Both the position numbers and the translations under genes were made by a program. A stretch of DNA of 64,000 nucleotides. Origin: Desulfuromonas sp. TF (GTDB lineage: Bacteria; Desulfobacterota; Desulfuromonadia; Desulfuromonadales; ATBO01). The stretch is from assembly GCF_000472285.1 (NCBI RefSeq), contig NZ_KI421421.1:673158-737157 (forward strand), given 5' to 3'. This document shows, piece by piece, positions 8,768 through 21,136 of the stretch. Every line of letters begins with the position of its first letter. The stretch's first letter is position 1. The notes under the pieces were generated by a model that was not told the DNA's origin, did no database searches, and saw only the letters and a program-made list of their open reading frames with translations.

Positions 8768-9303
8768 TGGGCGTCGAAGAAGGTGAACTCGTTCGTCTCG
8801 GGATGGTGATGGGTACCCACGGGCTGCGGGGAGACCTCAAGATTATGCCGCAGTCACCCGATGCCCAGGCCCTTCTCGATGCCCGGCAGATCTTTCTGCG
8901 CAGGGCGGGAGAGCCGGCCGTCGCGTACAGCCCGGTGCGGACCACTGTCCACAAGGCGGTATATCTGCTTCGCCTTGAGGGGCTGGACCACATCAATGAC
9001 GTTGAATCCCTGGTGGGGTGCGAAGTGCTGATCCGGCGTGACGACCTGCCGGAGCCCGAGGGAGATGACGTTTACTGGATGGACCTGCAGGGAATGACGG
9101 TCGTCGACCGGCTCTTCGGTGAACTGGGAACCCTGGACGATCTGTTTACGACGGCGGCCCATGATGTCTATGTCGTCAATGGCCGTTTCGGCGAAGTCCT
9201 GATTCCTGCGGTCGGCGAGTTCATTGTGGAGATCGATCTGCCTGGCCGTCGGATGTCGGTCGATCTTCCCGAAGGACTGGTCCGGGAACCCGATGAAGTT
9301 TGA
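8767..9303 (+). CDS. rimM: Ribosome maturation factor RimM
   Basis: RimM assists maturation of the 30S head by binding S19. The 178-aa protein has an N-terminal RimM domain beginning [19 protein letters not shown]-terminal PRC-barrel lies at about residues 100-170, including [11 protein letters not shown] and [11 protein letters not shown]. The ATG at 8767 overlaps the khpA stop by one base (TGATG); a GTG one codon earlier is also possible. It overlaps trmD by 11 bases. Confidence 0.95.
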   Translation: MGVEEGELVRLGMVMGTHGLRGDLKIMPQSPDAQALLDARQIFLRRAGEPAVAYSPVRTTVHKAVYLLRLEGLDHINDVESLVGCEVLIRRDDLPEPEGDDVYWMDLQGMTVVDRLFGELGTLDDLFTTAAHDVYVVNGRFGEVLIPAVGEFIVEIDLPGRRMSVDLPEGLVREPDEV

Positions 9304-10036
9304 TGTACTTACCCTTTTTCCCGCCATGATCGACTCCCCCTTTGCCGGGAGCATTCTCGGGAAGGCGGTGGAAAAAGGATTGATTCGTATTGCCGCCCAC
9401 AACCTTCGGGATTGGGCGGAGGGACGGCACAAGGTTACCGATGACGCCCCTTACGGCGGCGGAGACGGAATGGTGATGAAGCCGGAGCCGGTGGCCCGGG
9501 CCTTGTCGCAGCTGAAGGTGGATTCCCCCGGAGCCAGGGTCCTGCTCATGACTCCCCAGGGCGTTCCCTTTCGTCAGTCCGATGCGCAGGCCCTCTCCCG
9601 GGAGGAAGGGCTTATTTTCGTGTGCGGCCGGTATGAGGGATTTGACGAGCGTATCCGGTCCATGGTGGACGCCGAGTACTCCCTGGGGGACTTCGTTCTC
9701 ACGGGGGGCGAACTGGCCGCGATGGTCATGATTGACGCCGTCGCCCGGCTGATCCCGGGAGTGCTGGGGAGCAGCGGAAGCGCCCTGGGCGATTCGTTCG
9801 CCGACGGGCTTCTCGAATATCCGCACTACACTCGTCCCGTCGAGTTCGAGGGACGGCGGGTGCCGGAGGTTCTTCTCTCAGGCAATCATGCCGAGATCGC
9901 GCGCTGGCGTCGTCGGCAGCAGTTGAAGCGCACGCTGCGGCGGCGGCCGGATCTGCTGCCCGGAGCCCGGCTTTCTGAAGAGGACCGCCGGTTTCTTGCC
10001 GAACTGAAGCAGGATGCGGCGGACGAGGAAGCATGA
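9293..10036 (+). CDS. trmD: tRNA (guanine37-N1)-methyltransferase TrmD
   Basis: TrmD methylates G37 of tRNAs to prevent frameshifting. It is a SPOUT enzyme. The 247-aa protein starts [12 protein letters not shown] and holds the trefoil-knot motif [17 protein letters not shown] (about residues 127-143) with [12 protein letters not shown] near 198-209. I used the ATG at 9293 rather than the longer reading frame, because it gives the canonical N-terminus. It overlaps rimM by 11 bases and the next gene by four. Confidence 0.97.
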   Translation: MKFDVLTLFPAMIDSPFAGSILGKAVEKGLIRIAAHNLRDWAEGRHKVTDDAPYGGGDGMVMKPEPVARALSQLKVDSPGARVLLMTPQGVPFRQSDAQALSREEGLIFVCGRYEGFDERIRSMVDAEYSLGDFVLTGGELAAMVMIDAVARLIPGVLGSSGSALGDSFADGLLEYPHYTRPVEFEGRRVPEVLLSGNHAEIARWRRRQQLKRTLRRRPDLLPGARLSEEDRRFLAELKQDAADEEA

Positions 10037-10596
10037 TCAGGCGTCCGATGGCGGTAGCTCTGGTCCACCACCCGATACGTGACCGCCGGGGCGATACGGT
10101 GACCGCGTCCGTGACCAACCTGGATCTGCACGATATCGCCCGGACCGCCCGGACTTATGGTGTCGATCGTTTCTATCTGGTCACTCCCGTTGCCGAACAG
10201 CGGGTCCTGGTGGAGCGGATTCTGGAGCACTGGCATACCGGCCACGGAGCCTCCTACAATCCGCACCGGGGTGAGGCCCTTGATCTCGTGGAGCCGGTTT
10301 CGACCCTCGACGAGGCTCTTGCCCGATGGCAACAGCGTACCGGCGATGATCCGCTGCCGGTCCTGACCGGCGCCGCCCGGACCGACGGCATCACATTCGC
10401 CCGCTGCCGGGCGCTGGTGCAGCAGCACCCGCTCCTTCTTGTCTTCGGGACCGGGTGGGGGCTGGCCGACGAAGTTTTCGAGCGTGGCTGGACTGTTCTT
10501 GAGCCGGTGTCGGGAGCCGGTGATTACAACCACCTGCCGGTCCGTGCGGCAGCCGCCATTATCCTGGATCGCCTGTTTGCCGGCGAACAGAGATGA
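10033..10596 (+). CDS. SPOUT-type RNA methyltransferase (PF09936-like)
   Basis: This 187-aa protein resembles the SAM-dependent RNA methyltransferase family found between trmD and rplS in deltaproteobacteria and related groups. The N-terminal segment [16 protein letters not shown] is typical. [18 protein letters not shown] (about residues 136-153) and [17 protein letters not shown] (about 163-179) match the SPOUT SAM-binding knot. The RNA target is unknown. It starts with ATGA overlapping the trmD stop, so translation is coupled. Confidence 0.82.
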   Translation: MIRRPMAVALVHHPIRDRRGDTVTASVTNLDLHDIARTARTYGVDRFYLVTPVAEQRVLVERILEHWHTGHGASYNPHRGEALDLVEPVSTLDEALARWQQRTGDDPLPVLTGAARTDGITFARCRALVQQHPLLLVFGTGWGLADEVFERGWTVLEPVSGAGDYNHLPVRAAAAIILDRLFAGEQR

Positions 10597-10714
10597 AAAC
10601 GGGCGGATAGCGAATTTAGGATATCTGTCGGAAGCCGCTTGTGGAATCAAGGCTTGCATATCAATAAATAACAAAGCCGATGATCTGAAAAGGATCAGCA
10701 TAGAGGAGGAAGTC

Positions 10715-11062
10715 ATGAACATCATTGACCATCTGGCAATGGAACACATCAGGAAAGATATCCCACCCTTCAAGGCGGGCGATACCCTGCGGGTGCACGT
10801 GAAGATCGTCGAAGGCGACAAACAACGGATCCAGGTCTATCAGGGTGTCTGCATCAAGAGGGTGAACCGGGGCGTCGGATCCACCTTCACCGTCCGCAAG
10901 ATTTCCAACAGTTTCGGTGTGGAGCGGATCTTCTCCCTGCATTCTCCCGCCGTTGAGAAGATCGAGGTGGTGATGGTCGGGCAGGTGCGCCGCGCCAAGC
11001 TTTACTACCTGCGCAATCTTTACGGCAAGGCCGCCCGAATCAGGGAAAAGCGTCTGGCCTGA
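10715..11062 (+). CDS. rplS: 50S ribosomal protein L19
   Basis: L19 sits at the 30S-50S interface. The 115-aa sequence has the signatures [18 protein letters not shown] and [17 protein letters not shown], and ends [20 protein letters not shown]. The ATG at 10715 follows GAGGAGGA by 4 bases; longer in-frame readings have no such site. It is the last gene of the ffh operon, ahead of a strong terminator. The 118-base gap before it could hold an internal promoter, but none is obvious. Confidence 0.98.
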   Translation: MNIIDHLAMEHIRKDIPPFKAGDTLRVHVKIVEGDKQRIQVYQGVCIKRVNRGVGSTFTVRKISNSFGVERIFSLHSPAVEKIEVVMVGQVRRAKLYYLRNLYGKAARIREKRLA

Positions 11063-11068
11063 TGTTCG

Positions 11069-11110
11069 AAACAGAAAAAGCCCCGGTGTCTGCCGGGGCT
11101 TTTTCTGTTT
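11069..11110. terminator. Strong bidirectional terminator after rplS
   Basis: A perfect 18-bp stem flanks the loop TGTCTG. The left arm is A-rich then GCCCCGG and the right arm is CCGGGGC then T-rich, so it can terminate transcripts from both strands. It closes the ffh operon and the minus-strand small gene at 11163-11348. The tpx terminator at 50001-50042 uses the same loop. Confidence 0.95.
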
Positions 11111-11162
11111 GAACGCGCCGATTCCCGCGGGGCTATTCGGGTCAGACGGTATGAGGGGAAAA

Positions 11163-11348
11163 TCAGTGATGCGTTGAGACGGCTACTGCGGCAGGGGAAA
11201 CCAGGACGGCATAGATCAGGACGGTGATGATGCCGTACAGGACCAGAGCGGCCCATCCTCCCTGGCTCAGGACATCTTTCAACTCTCTCCAGTCGACCAG
11301 GAAACCGAGATAGCCTGCCAGAGCCAAAACGAAAAAGACGACGACCAT
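11163..11348 (-). CDS. Small two-helix membrane protein
   Basis: The 61-aa protein has two hydrophobic segments, residues 1-18 (MVVVFFVLALAGYLGFL) and about 33-55 (ALVLYGIITVLIYAVLV). I chose the ATG at 11348 because AGGAGGA lies about 10 bases upstream. It sits alone between a bidirectional terminator and the rnhB promoter region. I do not recognise the family; translation is supported only by the ribosome-binding site and composition. Confidence 0.5.
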   Translation of the reverse strand: MVVVFFVLALAGYLGFLVDWRELKDVLSQGGWAALVLYGIITVLIYAVLVSPAAVAVSTHH

Positions 11349-11447
11349 GGAATTTTCTCCTCCTTTCGAGAACATTGGAAATCAGCAATTATTGTATACG
11401 AAGCGCGGGGTGAAATCCAGCCGTAAATTCGACTCGGGAGATGTCCC

Positions 11448-12101
11448 ATGACCCTGGAGCTTTTTCCCGCCCTTCCGTTGTCCCCTCTCCATTTTGAAGA
11501 ATGGGCCCTTTCCAGGGGCTTCCGGACGGTGGCGGGAGTGGACGAAGCCGGTCGGGGCCCTCTGGCCGGGCCGGTAGTCGCAGCGGCGGTCGTCCTGCCT
11601 GAGGGCTTCGAGCTGCCGGGACTGGACGATTCGAAAAAACTCTCCGTCGATCAGCGCGAGCGCCTTCTCCCCCTGATTCGTTCGAAGGCGCTGGCCTTCG
11701 GAGTGGGGATCGTGTCCGCCGGCGAAATCGACCGGATGAACATTCTTCAGGCGACCCTCAAGGGAATGGCCCTGGCGGTGCGGCGCCTGCGGACCGCCCC
11801 CGATTATCTCCTCGTCGACGGCATCACACCGGTTCCTCTTCCCCTTCAGCAGAAGACCATCAAGCAGGGGGATTCCCGTTCTCTGTCGGTGGCGGCCGCC
11901 TCGGTGCTGGCCAAGGTGGTGCGCGACCGGCTCATGACCGGTTACGACCAGATCTATCCCGGGTACGATTTAGCCCGGAACAAGGGATATGCCAGCGCCG
12001 GACACCTGGCGGCCATCGCCCGGCTCGGCCCGTCGCCCCTCCACCGGCTCACTTTCAGAGGAGTCCGTGAGCATGTGGTGAAAAACGAGGGTGGGTTATG
12101 A
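11448..12101 (+). CDS. rnhB: Ribonuclease HII
   Basis: RNase HII nicks RNA in RNA-DNA hybrids and removes misincorporated ribonucleotides. The 217-aa protein contains VAGVDEAGRGPLAGPVV (about residues 27-43), with the first catalytic Asp and Glu. Further on it has LDDSKKLSVDQRE and LLVDGITPVPLP with another catalytic Asp. GGGAG lies 7 bases before the ATG. It overlaps the yraN gene by ATGA, a common pairing. Confidence 0.97.
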   Translation: MTLELFPALPLSPLHFEEWALSRGFRTVAGVDEAGRGPLAGPVVAAAVVLPEGFELPGLDDSKKLSVDQRERLLPLIRSKALAFGVGIVSAGEIDRMNILQATLKGMALAVRRLRTAPDYLLVDGITPVPLPLQQKTIKQGDSRSLSVAAASVLAKVVRDRLMTGYDQIYPGYDLARNKGYASAGHLAAIARLGPSPLHRLTFRGVREHVVKNEGGL

Positions 12102-12460
12102 CCGAGGAGCGACTGGCTCTTGGCCGGTGGGGAGAGGAGGAAGCCGCCCGGCATCTGATTCGCCTTGGGATGAAAATCCTTGAACGCAATTTCCGCACTC
12201 CAGTGGGTGAAATCGACCTCATCGCCCGTCATGGGAAGACTCTGGTTTTTGCCGAGGTCAAGACCCGTCGCAGCAACGCTTTCGGAACGCCGCAGGAAGC
12301 GGTCGGCGCCGCCAAGCAGCGTCAGATAATCCGCACCGCCCAGTGGTATCTCGGCAATGGCAAGGGAAAGGGGCTCCAGCCCCGTTTCGACGTTGTCGCC
12401 GTGAGCCCCGGACCCGCGGGAGCCGTTGTGGAGCACATTCCCAATGCTTTCGGGCTGTGA
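12098..12460 (+). CDS. YraN family (UPF0102) endonuclease-like protein
   Basis: The 120-aa protein has the restriction-endonuclease-like core of UPF0102: GRWGEEEAARHLIRLGMKIL at the start. The putative catalytic GEIDLIARHGKTLVFAEVKTR (about residues 37-57) supplies the Asp and the Glu-x-Lys. It often follows rnhB, as here, with a four-base overlap. The cellular role is not established. Confidence 0.9.
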   Translation: MTEERLALGRWGEEEAARHLIRLGMKILERNFRTPVGEIDLIARHGKTLVFAEVKTRRSNAFGTPQEAVGAAKQRQIIRTAQWYLGNGKGKGLQPRFDVVAVSPGPAGAVVEHIPNAFGL

Positions 12461-12467
12461 AAAACCG

Positions 12468-12548
12468 TCTTTTGTCATTTGTCCTTTGTCATCTGTGAGA
12501 AAGGCTATTCATCCGATACAAATGACCAATGACCATGGACTAATGACG
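12468..12548. repeat. Imperfect inverted-repeat spacer
   Basis: The left part has repeated GTCATTTGTCCTTTGTCAT; the right part has its imperfect reverse complement built from AATGACCAATGACC and GGACTAATGAC. Copies of GTCAT and ATGAC alternate. It lies in the 161-base gap between yraN and nadE and contains no gene. It is similar in style to the murG-murC spacer. Confidence 0.5.
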
Positions 12549-12621
12549 ATTTGCCTTTTTGGTCCATCGTCTCTACAATGAGCCGAAATTGACGTACTGA
12601 ATTTCTCGGGAGAAGGTTGCC

Positions 12622-14580
12622 ATGGAAACCGCACTTTCCGCTCTGGGGCTGGTGAGGATCGGGGTCGTTTCCCCCGATCTGCGCGTGGCCGACATCGACT
12701 ACAATCTGGAGCGTATCTGGCTGGCCGTTGACGAGGGTCTTAGCCGCAATTGCCGCTTCCTCGTCTTTCCCGAACTATGTCTCACCTCCTACAGCTGCGG
12801 CGATCTTTTTTTCCAATCCCTTCTGATTGAACGGACGCGAGAAGCACTCTGGCAGCTTGCCGACCTGACTGCCGAAAAGGAAGCGACTCTTGTCGTCGGA
12901 GCTCCGATCGCTCAGGGGGGGCGCCTGTTCAACTGCGCGGTCTTCATCTCCGGCGGCAGGATACTCGGCGTCGTCCCGAAAACCTATCTGCCCAATACCC
13001 AGGAATTTTATGAGGAGCGGTGGTTCTCCTCGGCCCGAGACCTTACGGAGCAGGATCTGGAATGGCGGGGAGAGAGAATTCCCTTCGGAACGGACCTGCT
13101 GTTCCGGGCCGACGACATGCCCGATTGTCTGATCGGCATCGAAATCTGCGAGGACGTATGGTCGGTCAATCCGCCGAGCGGCGGGATGGCGACGGCCGGC
13201 GCCACAGTGCTGCTGAACCTCTCGGCCAGTCCGGAGCTGCTGGGGAAGATGGAATACCGCCGCGCCCTGGTCCAGTCCCAATCGGCCCGCTGTCTGGCCG
13301 TCTATGCTTACGCTTCCGCCGGGCCTGGCGAATCGAGTACCGATCTGGTCTATTCCGGTCACTCCCTGATTGCCGAAAACGGGGTGGTGCTGGCCGAGAC
13401 AGATCGCTTCCTCTTTGCCACGCAGATGGCCCTGGCCGATGTCGATATCGAGCATCTGGGCAACGAACGGCGCAAGAACAGCACCTTTGCCGCCTCGGTT
13501 CAGAAGACCTCCTTCCGCATCATCCCTTTTGCCCTTCCAGATGTGAGTGACGGCAAGCTGTGCAGGGTCATTCCCGCGACCCCCTTTGTTCCCTCCGAGG
13601 AGGATGAACAGACGTATCGCTGCCACGAAATTTTCTCCCTTCAGACCACCGGCCTCGCCAAGCGGCTTCGCCACACCGGGGTAAAAAATGCAGCTATCGG
13701 GGTCTCCGGCGGCCTCGATTCAACCCTGGCTCTCCTGGTGGCCGCAAAGGCATTCGACAAGCTGGGGCTGGACAGAAAGGGAATCATTGCGATCACCATG
13801 CCCGGTTTCGGGACCACCAGCCGAACCCGGACCAACGCCGAAGCGCTGATCCGGCAGCTGGGGGTGACCTTCAAGGAGGTATCGATCGACAAGGCGGTCC
13901 GGCAGCATTTCAAGGACATCGGTCACAGCGAGGAGGTGCATGACATCGTCTTCGAAAACGCCCAAGCCCGGGAGCGGACCCAGATCCTGATGGATGCGGC
14001 CAACCAGGTCCATGGGCTGGTGATCGGCACCGGCGACCTCTCTGAACTAGCTCTCGGCTGGTGCACCTATAATGGCGACCACATGTCCATGTACGCAGTC
14101 AACGCAGGCGTTCCCAAGACCCTGGTGCGATACCTGGTGGCCTGGTGCGCCGAAGCCGAGTTCACGGGAGAGGCTGCGGCCACTCTCCTGGACATCTGTA
14201 AAACGCCCGTTTCCCCCGAACTGCTTCCTCCGGGGGCAGGCGGTGAAATAGGCCAGATCACCGAAGACCAGATCGGGCCCTATCTGCTGCACGATTTTTT
14301 TCTCTACAACATGGTTCGCCTCCAGTATGCCCCTGCCAAGATTTATTGCCTGGCCCGGCACGCCTTCGCCGGCCAGTACGCCGCCGATGAAATCCTGAAA
14401 TGGCTGCGGATCTTCTGCTGCCGGTTTTTCAGTCAGCAGTTCAAGCGCTCCTGCCTTCCCGACGGGCCGAAAATAGGGAGCGTCGCCCTGTCGCCTCGCG
14501 GAGACTGGCGAATGCCCAGTGATGCCAGTGTCGCATTGTGGCTGGCGGAACTCGATAAGCTTGAAGGGAAAGAAGGTTAG
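12622..14580 (+). CDS. nadE: Glutamine-dependent NAD+ synthetase
   Basis: NadE amidates deamido-NAD+ as the last step of NAD synthesis. The 652-aa protein is the long, glutamine-using form. The N-terminal nitrilase domain supplies ammonia, with the catalytic triad visible as Glu in FPELCLTSY (about 51-59), Lys in VVPKTYLPN (about 117-125) and Cys in IGIEICEDVW (about 170-179). The C-terminal synthetase domain has the PP-loop GVSGGLDSTLAL (about 361-372) and later GTGDLSELALGW. GGGAGAAGG precedes the ATG. Confidence 0.97.
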   Translation: METALSALGLVRIGVVSPDLRVADIDYNLERIWLAVDEGLSRNCRFLVFPELCLTSYSCGDLFFQSLLIERTREALWQLADLTAEKEATLVVGAPIAQGGRLFNCAVFISGGRILGVVPKTYLPNTQEFYEERWFSSARDLTEQDLEWRGERIPFGTDLLFRADDMPDCLIGIEICEDVWSVNPPSGGMATAGATVLLNLSASPELLGKMEYRRALVQSQSARCLAVYAYASAGPGESSTDLVYSGHSLIAENGVVLAETDRFLFATQMALADVDIEHLGNERRKNSTFAASVQKTSFRIIPFALPDVSDGKLCRVIPATPFVPSEEDEQTYRCHEIFSLQTTGLAKRLRHTGVKNAAIGVSGGLDSTLALLVAAKAFDKLGLDRKGIIAITMPGFGTTSRTRTNAEALIRQLGVTFKEVSIDKAVRQHFKDIGHSEEVHDIVFENAQARERTQILMDAANQVHGLVIGTGDLSELALGWCTYNGDHMSMYAVNAGVPKTLVRYLVAWCAEAEFTGEAAATLLDICKTPVSPELLPPGAGGEIGQITEDQIGPYLLHDFFLYNMVRLQYAPAKIYCLARHAFAGQYAADEILKWLRIFCCRFFSQQFKRSCLPDGPKIGSVALSPRGDWRMPSDASVALWLAELDKLEGKEG

Positions 14581-14606
14581 ACCCTTTATCCCTGGACCCT
14601 GAACCG

Positions 14607-15458
14607 ATGCCCAGCGGCACTCTTTACATCGTAGCGACCCCCATCGGCAACCTCGAGGATCTGACCTTCCGTGCCCTGCGCATTCTCAGGGAGGTGGACC
14701 TGGTGGCGGCCGAGGATACCCGGCACAGCCGCAAGCTGTTCAGCCATTACGGCATCGGCACCCCCCTGACCTCCTTCTTTCAGCACAACGAGGCGGTCAA
14801 GGGAGAGCGGCTCCTTGAGGATCTGCGCCAGGGCAAGTCGGTGGCGCTGATCTCCGATGCCGGCACCCCGGCCATCGCCGATCCCGGTTTTCTGCTGGTG
14901 CGCCGCTGCCGTGAAGAAGGAATTCCGGTGATCGCGGTTCCCGGCCCCTCCGCCGTGGTGACGGCTCTCTCTATTGCCGGCCTGCCCACCGACCGCTTTG
15001 CTTTCGAGGGGTTTCTCCCCGCCAAAACCAAAGGGAGGCGCGCAGCGCTGCGCCGCCTGCGCCAGGAAGACCGGACCACGGTCTTCTATGAGGCGCCTCA
15101 CCGGCTGCCGGCGGCCCTCAGGGATCTGGCGGAGGAACTGGGCGAGGATCGAGAGGTGGCGGTCGCCAGGGAGCTGACCAAGATTCACGAGGAGCTTTAT
15201 CGCGGAACTGCCTCCGGCGCACTCGATCATTTCGGTTCCGGCAGGGTGAGGGGGGAAATCGTCCTGATGGTGGCTCCGGCGGTAGACGCGGAGTTTGGAG
15301 GTGAGAAGGCGGATGCCGGCTCCCTGGAGGAGGCGCTGCGGAAGCTGTCCGCCGAGGGAATGCCGCCGAGGCAGGCCGTCAAACAGATGGCGAAGGAGTT
15401 CGGCCTGCCGAGAGATGAAGTCTATCGAATCTGGGTGGCGACGAAAGACGAGGATTGA
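14607..15458 (+). CDS. rsmI: 16S rRNA (cytidine1402-2'-O)-methyltransferase RsmI
   Basis: RsmI 2'-O-methylates C1402 in the ribosomal decoding centre. The 283-aa protein belongs to the tetrapyrrole-methylase fold. It starts GTLYIVATPIGNLEDLTFRA, then has LVAAEDTRHSRKL (about residues 34-46) and SDAGTPAIADPG (about 84-95), all diagnostic. It follows nadE by 26 bases and converges on acyP with only 13 bases between. Confidence 0.97.
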   Translation: MPSGTLYIVATPIGNLEDLTFRALRILREVDLVAAEDTRHSRKLFSHYGIGTPLTSFFQHNEAVKGERLLEDLRQGKSVALISDAGTPAIADPGFLLVRRCREEGIPVIAVPGPSAVVTALSIAGLPTDRFAFEGFLPAKTKGRRAALRRLRQEDRTTVFYEAPHRLPAALRDLAEELGEDREVAVARELTKIHEELYRGTASGALDHFGSGRVRGEIVLMVAPAVDAEFGGEKADAGSLEEALRKLSAEGMPPRQAVKQMAKEFGLPRDEVYRIWVATKDED

Positions 15459-15471
15459 GTGCGGGGCGATG

Positions 15472-19220
<3,749 letters not shown>

Positions 19221-19257
19221 CCCCCTTTCCCTGAGGCCTCTTCGGCCCGCCTACCTA

Positions 19258-19284
19258 CCCCCTGTTCCAAGGGGATTTTTTATT
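19258..19284 (+). terminator. Terminator between the CorC-like gene and the dcw cluster
   Basis: A short stem CCCCT / AGGGG with a 6-base loop is followed by ATTTTTTATT. It separates the CorC-like gene from the mraZ promoter. Confidence 0.7.
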
Positions 19285-19327
19285 CCTCCAAATACCTAAA
19301 TCCACGTAAAAAAAACGTTAAAACTCC

Positions 19328-19356
19328 TTGACAAGGCCCAAGTGCGCCGTTATAGT
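19328..19356 (+). promoter_or_regulatory. Promoter of the mraZ-ftsZ (dcw) cluster
   Basis: TTGACA (19328-19333), a 17-base spacer and TATAGT (19351-19356) form an almost perfect sigma70 promoter 49 bases before the mraZ ATG. The same hexamer pair and spacing drive ffh. Confidence 0.88.
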
Positions 19357-19360
19357 TCCC

Positions 19361-19388
19361 CAAAAGGTGTAAAAAAGTGTAAATTTGG
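19361..19388 (+). promoter_or_regulatory. Probable MraZ operator repeats
   Basis: Two direct GTGTAAA repeats (19367-19373 and 19377-19383) lie one helical turn apart, just downstream of the -10 box. A TGGG follows at 19385. MraZ in other bacteria represses its own promoter by binding short direct repeats in this position. The exact site in this lineage is inferred. Confidence 0.5.
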
Positions 19389-19404
19389 GCCAAAGAGGGC
19401 CTCC

Positions 19405-19851
19405 ATGAACTTCCAAGGTGAGTACAACAATTCAATTGATCCCAAAGGAAGGGCCAGCATCCCGGCGAAATTTCGGGATGTCCTGAGCACTTCCTTTGGC
19501 GATGAACGCCTTGTCGTCACTAAAAACCTGGAAAACGGGCTGACCGCCTACCCGCTGTCCAGCTGGAACGAGATCGTGGAGAGGGTGCACCAAAGCGCAC
19601 CCAGCCCGGAAAAAAACGCCGTCATTCGTCTGATGATCGCCCCCGCTGCGGAATGTACTTTCGACAAGCAGGGAAGGATTCAGATTCCCCACGCCCTGCG
19701 TACCTCTGCCGCCCTGGAAAAAGAGATCGTAGTGGTGGGGCTGTTTGAAAAGATCGAGATCTACAGCCAGCTCAAATATGCCGAAGTCACCCGGAAATCC
19801 GAGGAACTCCTTCAGACCGCGTCCCAAGCTGTCTCCGAACTGGGATTCTGA
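19405..19851 (+). CDS. mraZ: Transcriptional regulator MraZ
   Basis: MraZ is an AbrB-like DNA-binding protein that forms ring-shaped oligomers and represses the dcw promoter. The 148-aa protein has the two typical SpoVT/AbrB repeats: EYNNSIDPKGRASIPAKFR (about residues 6-24) and ECTFDKQGRIQIPHALR (about 80-96). I used the ATG at 19405, 21 codons inside the longer frame, because it gives the family N-terminus (MNFQGEY). It heads the cluster. Confidence 0.96.
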   Translation: MNFQGEYNNSIDPKGRASIPAKFRDVLSTSFGDERLVVTKNLENGLTAYPLSSWNEIVERVHQSAPSPEKNAVIRLMIAPAAECTFDKQGRIQIPHALRTSAALEKEIVVVGLFEKIEIYSQLKYAEVTRKSEELLQTASQAVSELGF

Positions 19852-19854
19852 ACC

Positions 19855-20802
19855 TTGGAAAAAGCGGAATTCATCCATAGATCCGTGATGCCCGCCGAGG
19901 TTATGGCATTTCTCGCCCCTATTCCCGGCGGCCTCTATCTGGACGGGACCGTCGGCGCCGGGGGGCATGCGCGTCTCATCCTCGAAGTTGCGGCCCCGGA
20001 TGGCCTTCTGATCGGGCTGGACCGGGATCCGGAAGCCCTGGCGAAGGCCGCCGAGGTCCTGACCCCCTTCGGAAGCAGAGCCGTTCTGAGGCATGGAAAT
20101 TTCTCCGAGGCCGCAGAAATCCTGGCTGAGCTCGGAGTGGACGGGCTGGATGGAATGCTTCTGGACCTGGGGGTTTCTTCATACCAGCTGGATGCGCCCG
20201 AACGGGGATTTTCCTTTCGCGTCGATGCACCGCTGGACATGCGGATGGACCCGACCACGGGAATGACGGCGGCGGAGGTGCTCAAGGATGCCGGGGCCGA
20301 GGAGTTGGCCCGGATCTTCAGGGAATACGGCGAGGAACGGTATGCCCGCCGGATTGCCCGGCGCATTGTGGATACTCGCCGTGAGCATCCCCTGGAAACC
20401 ACCCGCCAACTGGCGGACTTCGTGAGGGAGACGGTCCCCGGCGGAATGATTCCCTCGCGGATTCATCCGGCCACCCGGGTCTTTCAGGCTCTAAGAATTC
20501 ACGTCAATGGAGAGCTGGAGCATGTCTCCCGTGGCGTCTCCCGGGCAATCGATCTATTAAAGCCGGAAGGCAGGCTGGTGGTCATCAGTTTTCATTCCCT
20601 GGAGGATCGCATCGTCAAGCGGATTTTTCAGGATGAGGCTGCAGGGTGCATCTGTCCGCCGCGTCTTCCGGTCTGTGTCTGCAACAAGGCTCCGCGAGTC
20701 GAACTTCTGACCCGCAGGGTCGTCCGGGCGACGGAGGAAGAGGTGGAAGCCAATCCCCGGGCTCGCAGTGCTGTTCTTCGGGCTGTTCGCCGCTGCCCTT
20801 GA
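19855..20802 (+). CDS. rsmH: 16S rRNA (cytosine1402-N4)-methyltransferase RsmH
   Basis: RsmH (MraW) N4-methylates C1402, the base also modified by RsmI at 14.6 kb. The 315-aa protein has the N-terminal [10 protein letters not shown], the SAM-binding [15 protein letters not shown] (about residues 30-44), and the signatures [12 protein letters not shown] and [12 protein letters not shown]. The start is TTG; an ATG at 19888 would cut into the conserved N-terminus. A stop-to-start gap of 3 bases separates it from mraZ. Confidence 0.96.
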   Translation: MEKAEFIHRSVMPAEVMAFLAPIPGGLYLDGTVGAGGHARLILEVAAPDGLLIGLDRDPEALAKAAEVLTPFGSRAVLRHGNFSEAAEILAELGVDGLDGMLLDLGVSSYQLDAPERGFSFRVDAPLDMRMDPTTGMTAAEVLKDAGAEELARIFREYGEERYARRIARRIVDTRREHPLETTRQLADFVRETVPGGMIPSRIHPATRVFQALRIHVNGELEHVSRGVSRAIDLLKPEGRLVVISFHSLEDRIVKRIFQDEAAGCICPPRLPVCVCNKAPRVELLTRRVVRATEEEVEANPRARSAVLRAVRRCP

Positions 20803-20818
20803 TATCAAGGAGGATGCC

Positions 20819-21136
20819 ATGTCCGATACTATTTTAAGACCCATTCCCAAGATTAACGGTTTCTCCCTCCAACGCCCCCGTTTATGGTTCCTGTTCACCT
20901 TTATCGCCCTCCTGCTGGCGGTCTCTCTCTTTTTCGTCTGGTCCCGCATTCAGGTGGTCAATCTGGCCTATGACATCTCCAGTCTTGAAGGGCGCATGCG
21001 CGGCATGCAGCAGGAAACTCAGCGTCTTCGACTGGAGGCGGCCAGCCTGCGAAGCCTGGCTCGTATAGAACGGTTTGCCGTAAGCGAATTGGGGCTGCGC
21101 CTGCCTGCTCCCGATCAGGTAGTTATCGTCGACTGA
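20819..21136 (+). CDS. ftsL: Cell division protein FtsL
   Basis: This is a small bitopic divisome protein of 105 aa. It has a short cytoplasmic tail, one transmembrane helix (about residues 22-42; LFTFIALLLAVSLFFVW) and an extracytoplasmic coiled coil with heptad leucines (about 50-85). The sequence is poorly conserved in the family; position between rsmH and ftsI plus topology support the call. AAGGAGG precedes the ATG. The stop overlaps ftsI by one base (TGATG). Confidence 0.85.
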   Translation: MSDTILRPIPKINGFSLQRPRLWFLFTFIALLLAVSLFFVWSRIQVVNLAYDISSLEGRMRGMQQETQRLRLEAASLRSLARIERFAVSELGLRLPAPDQVVIVD

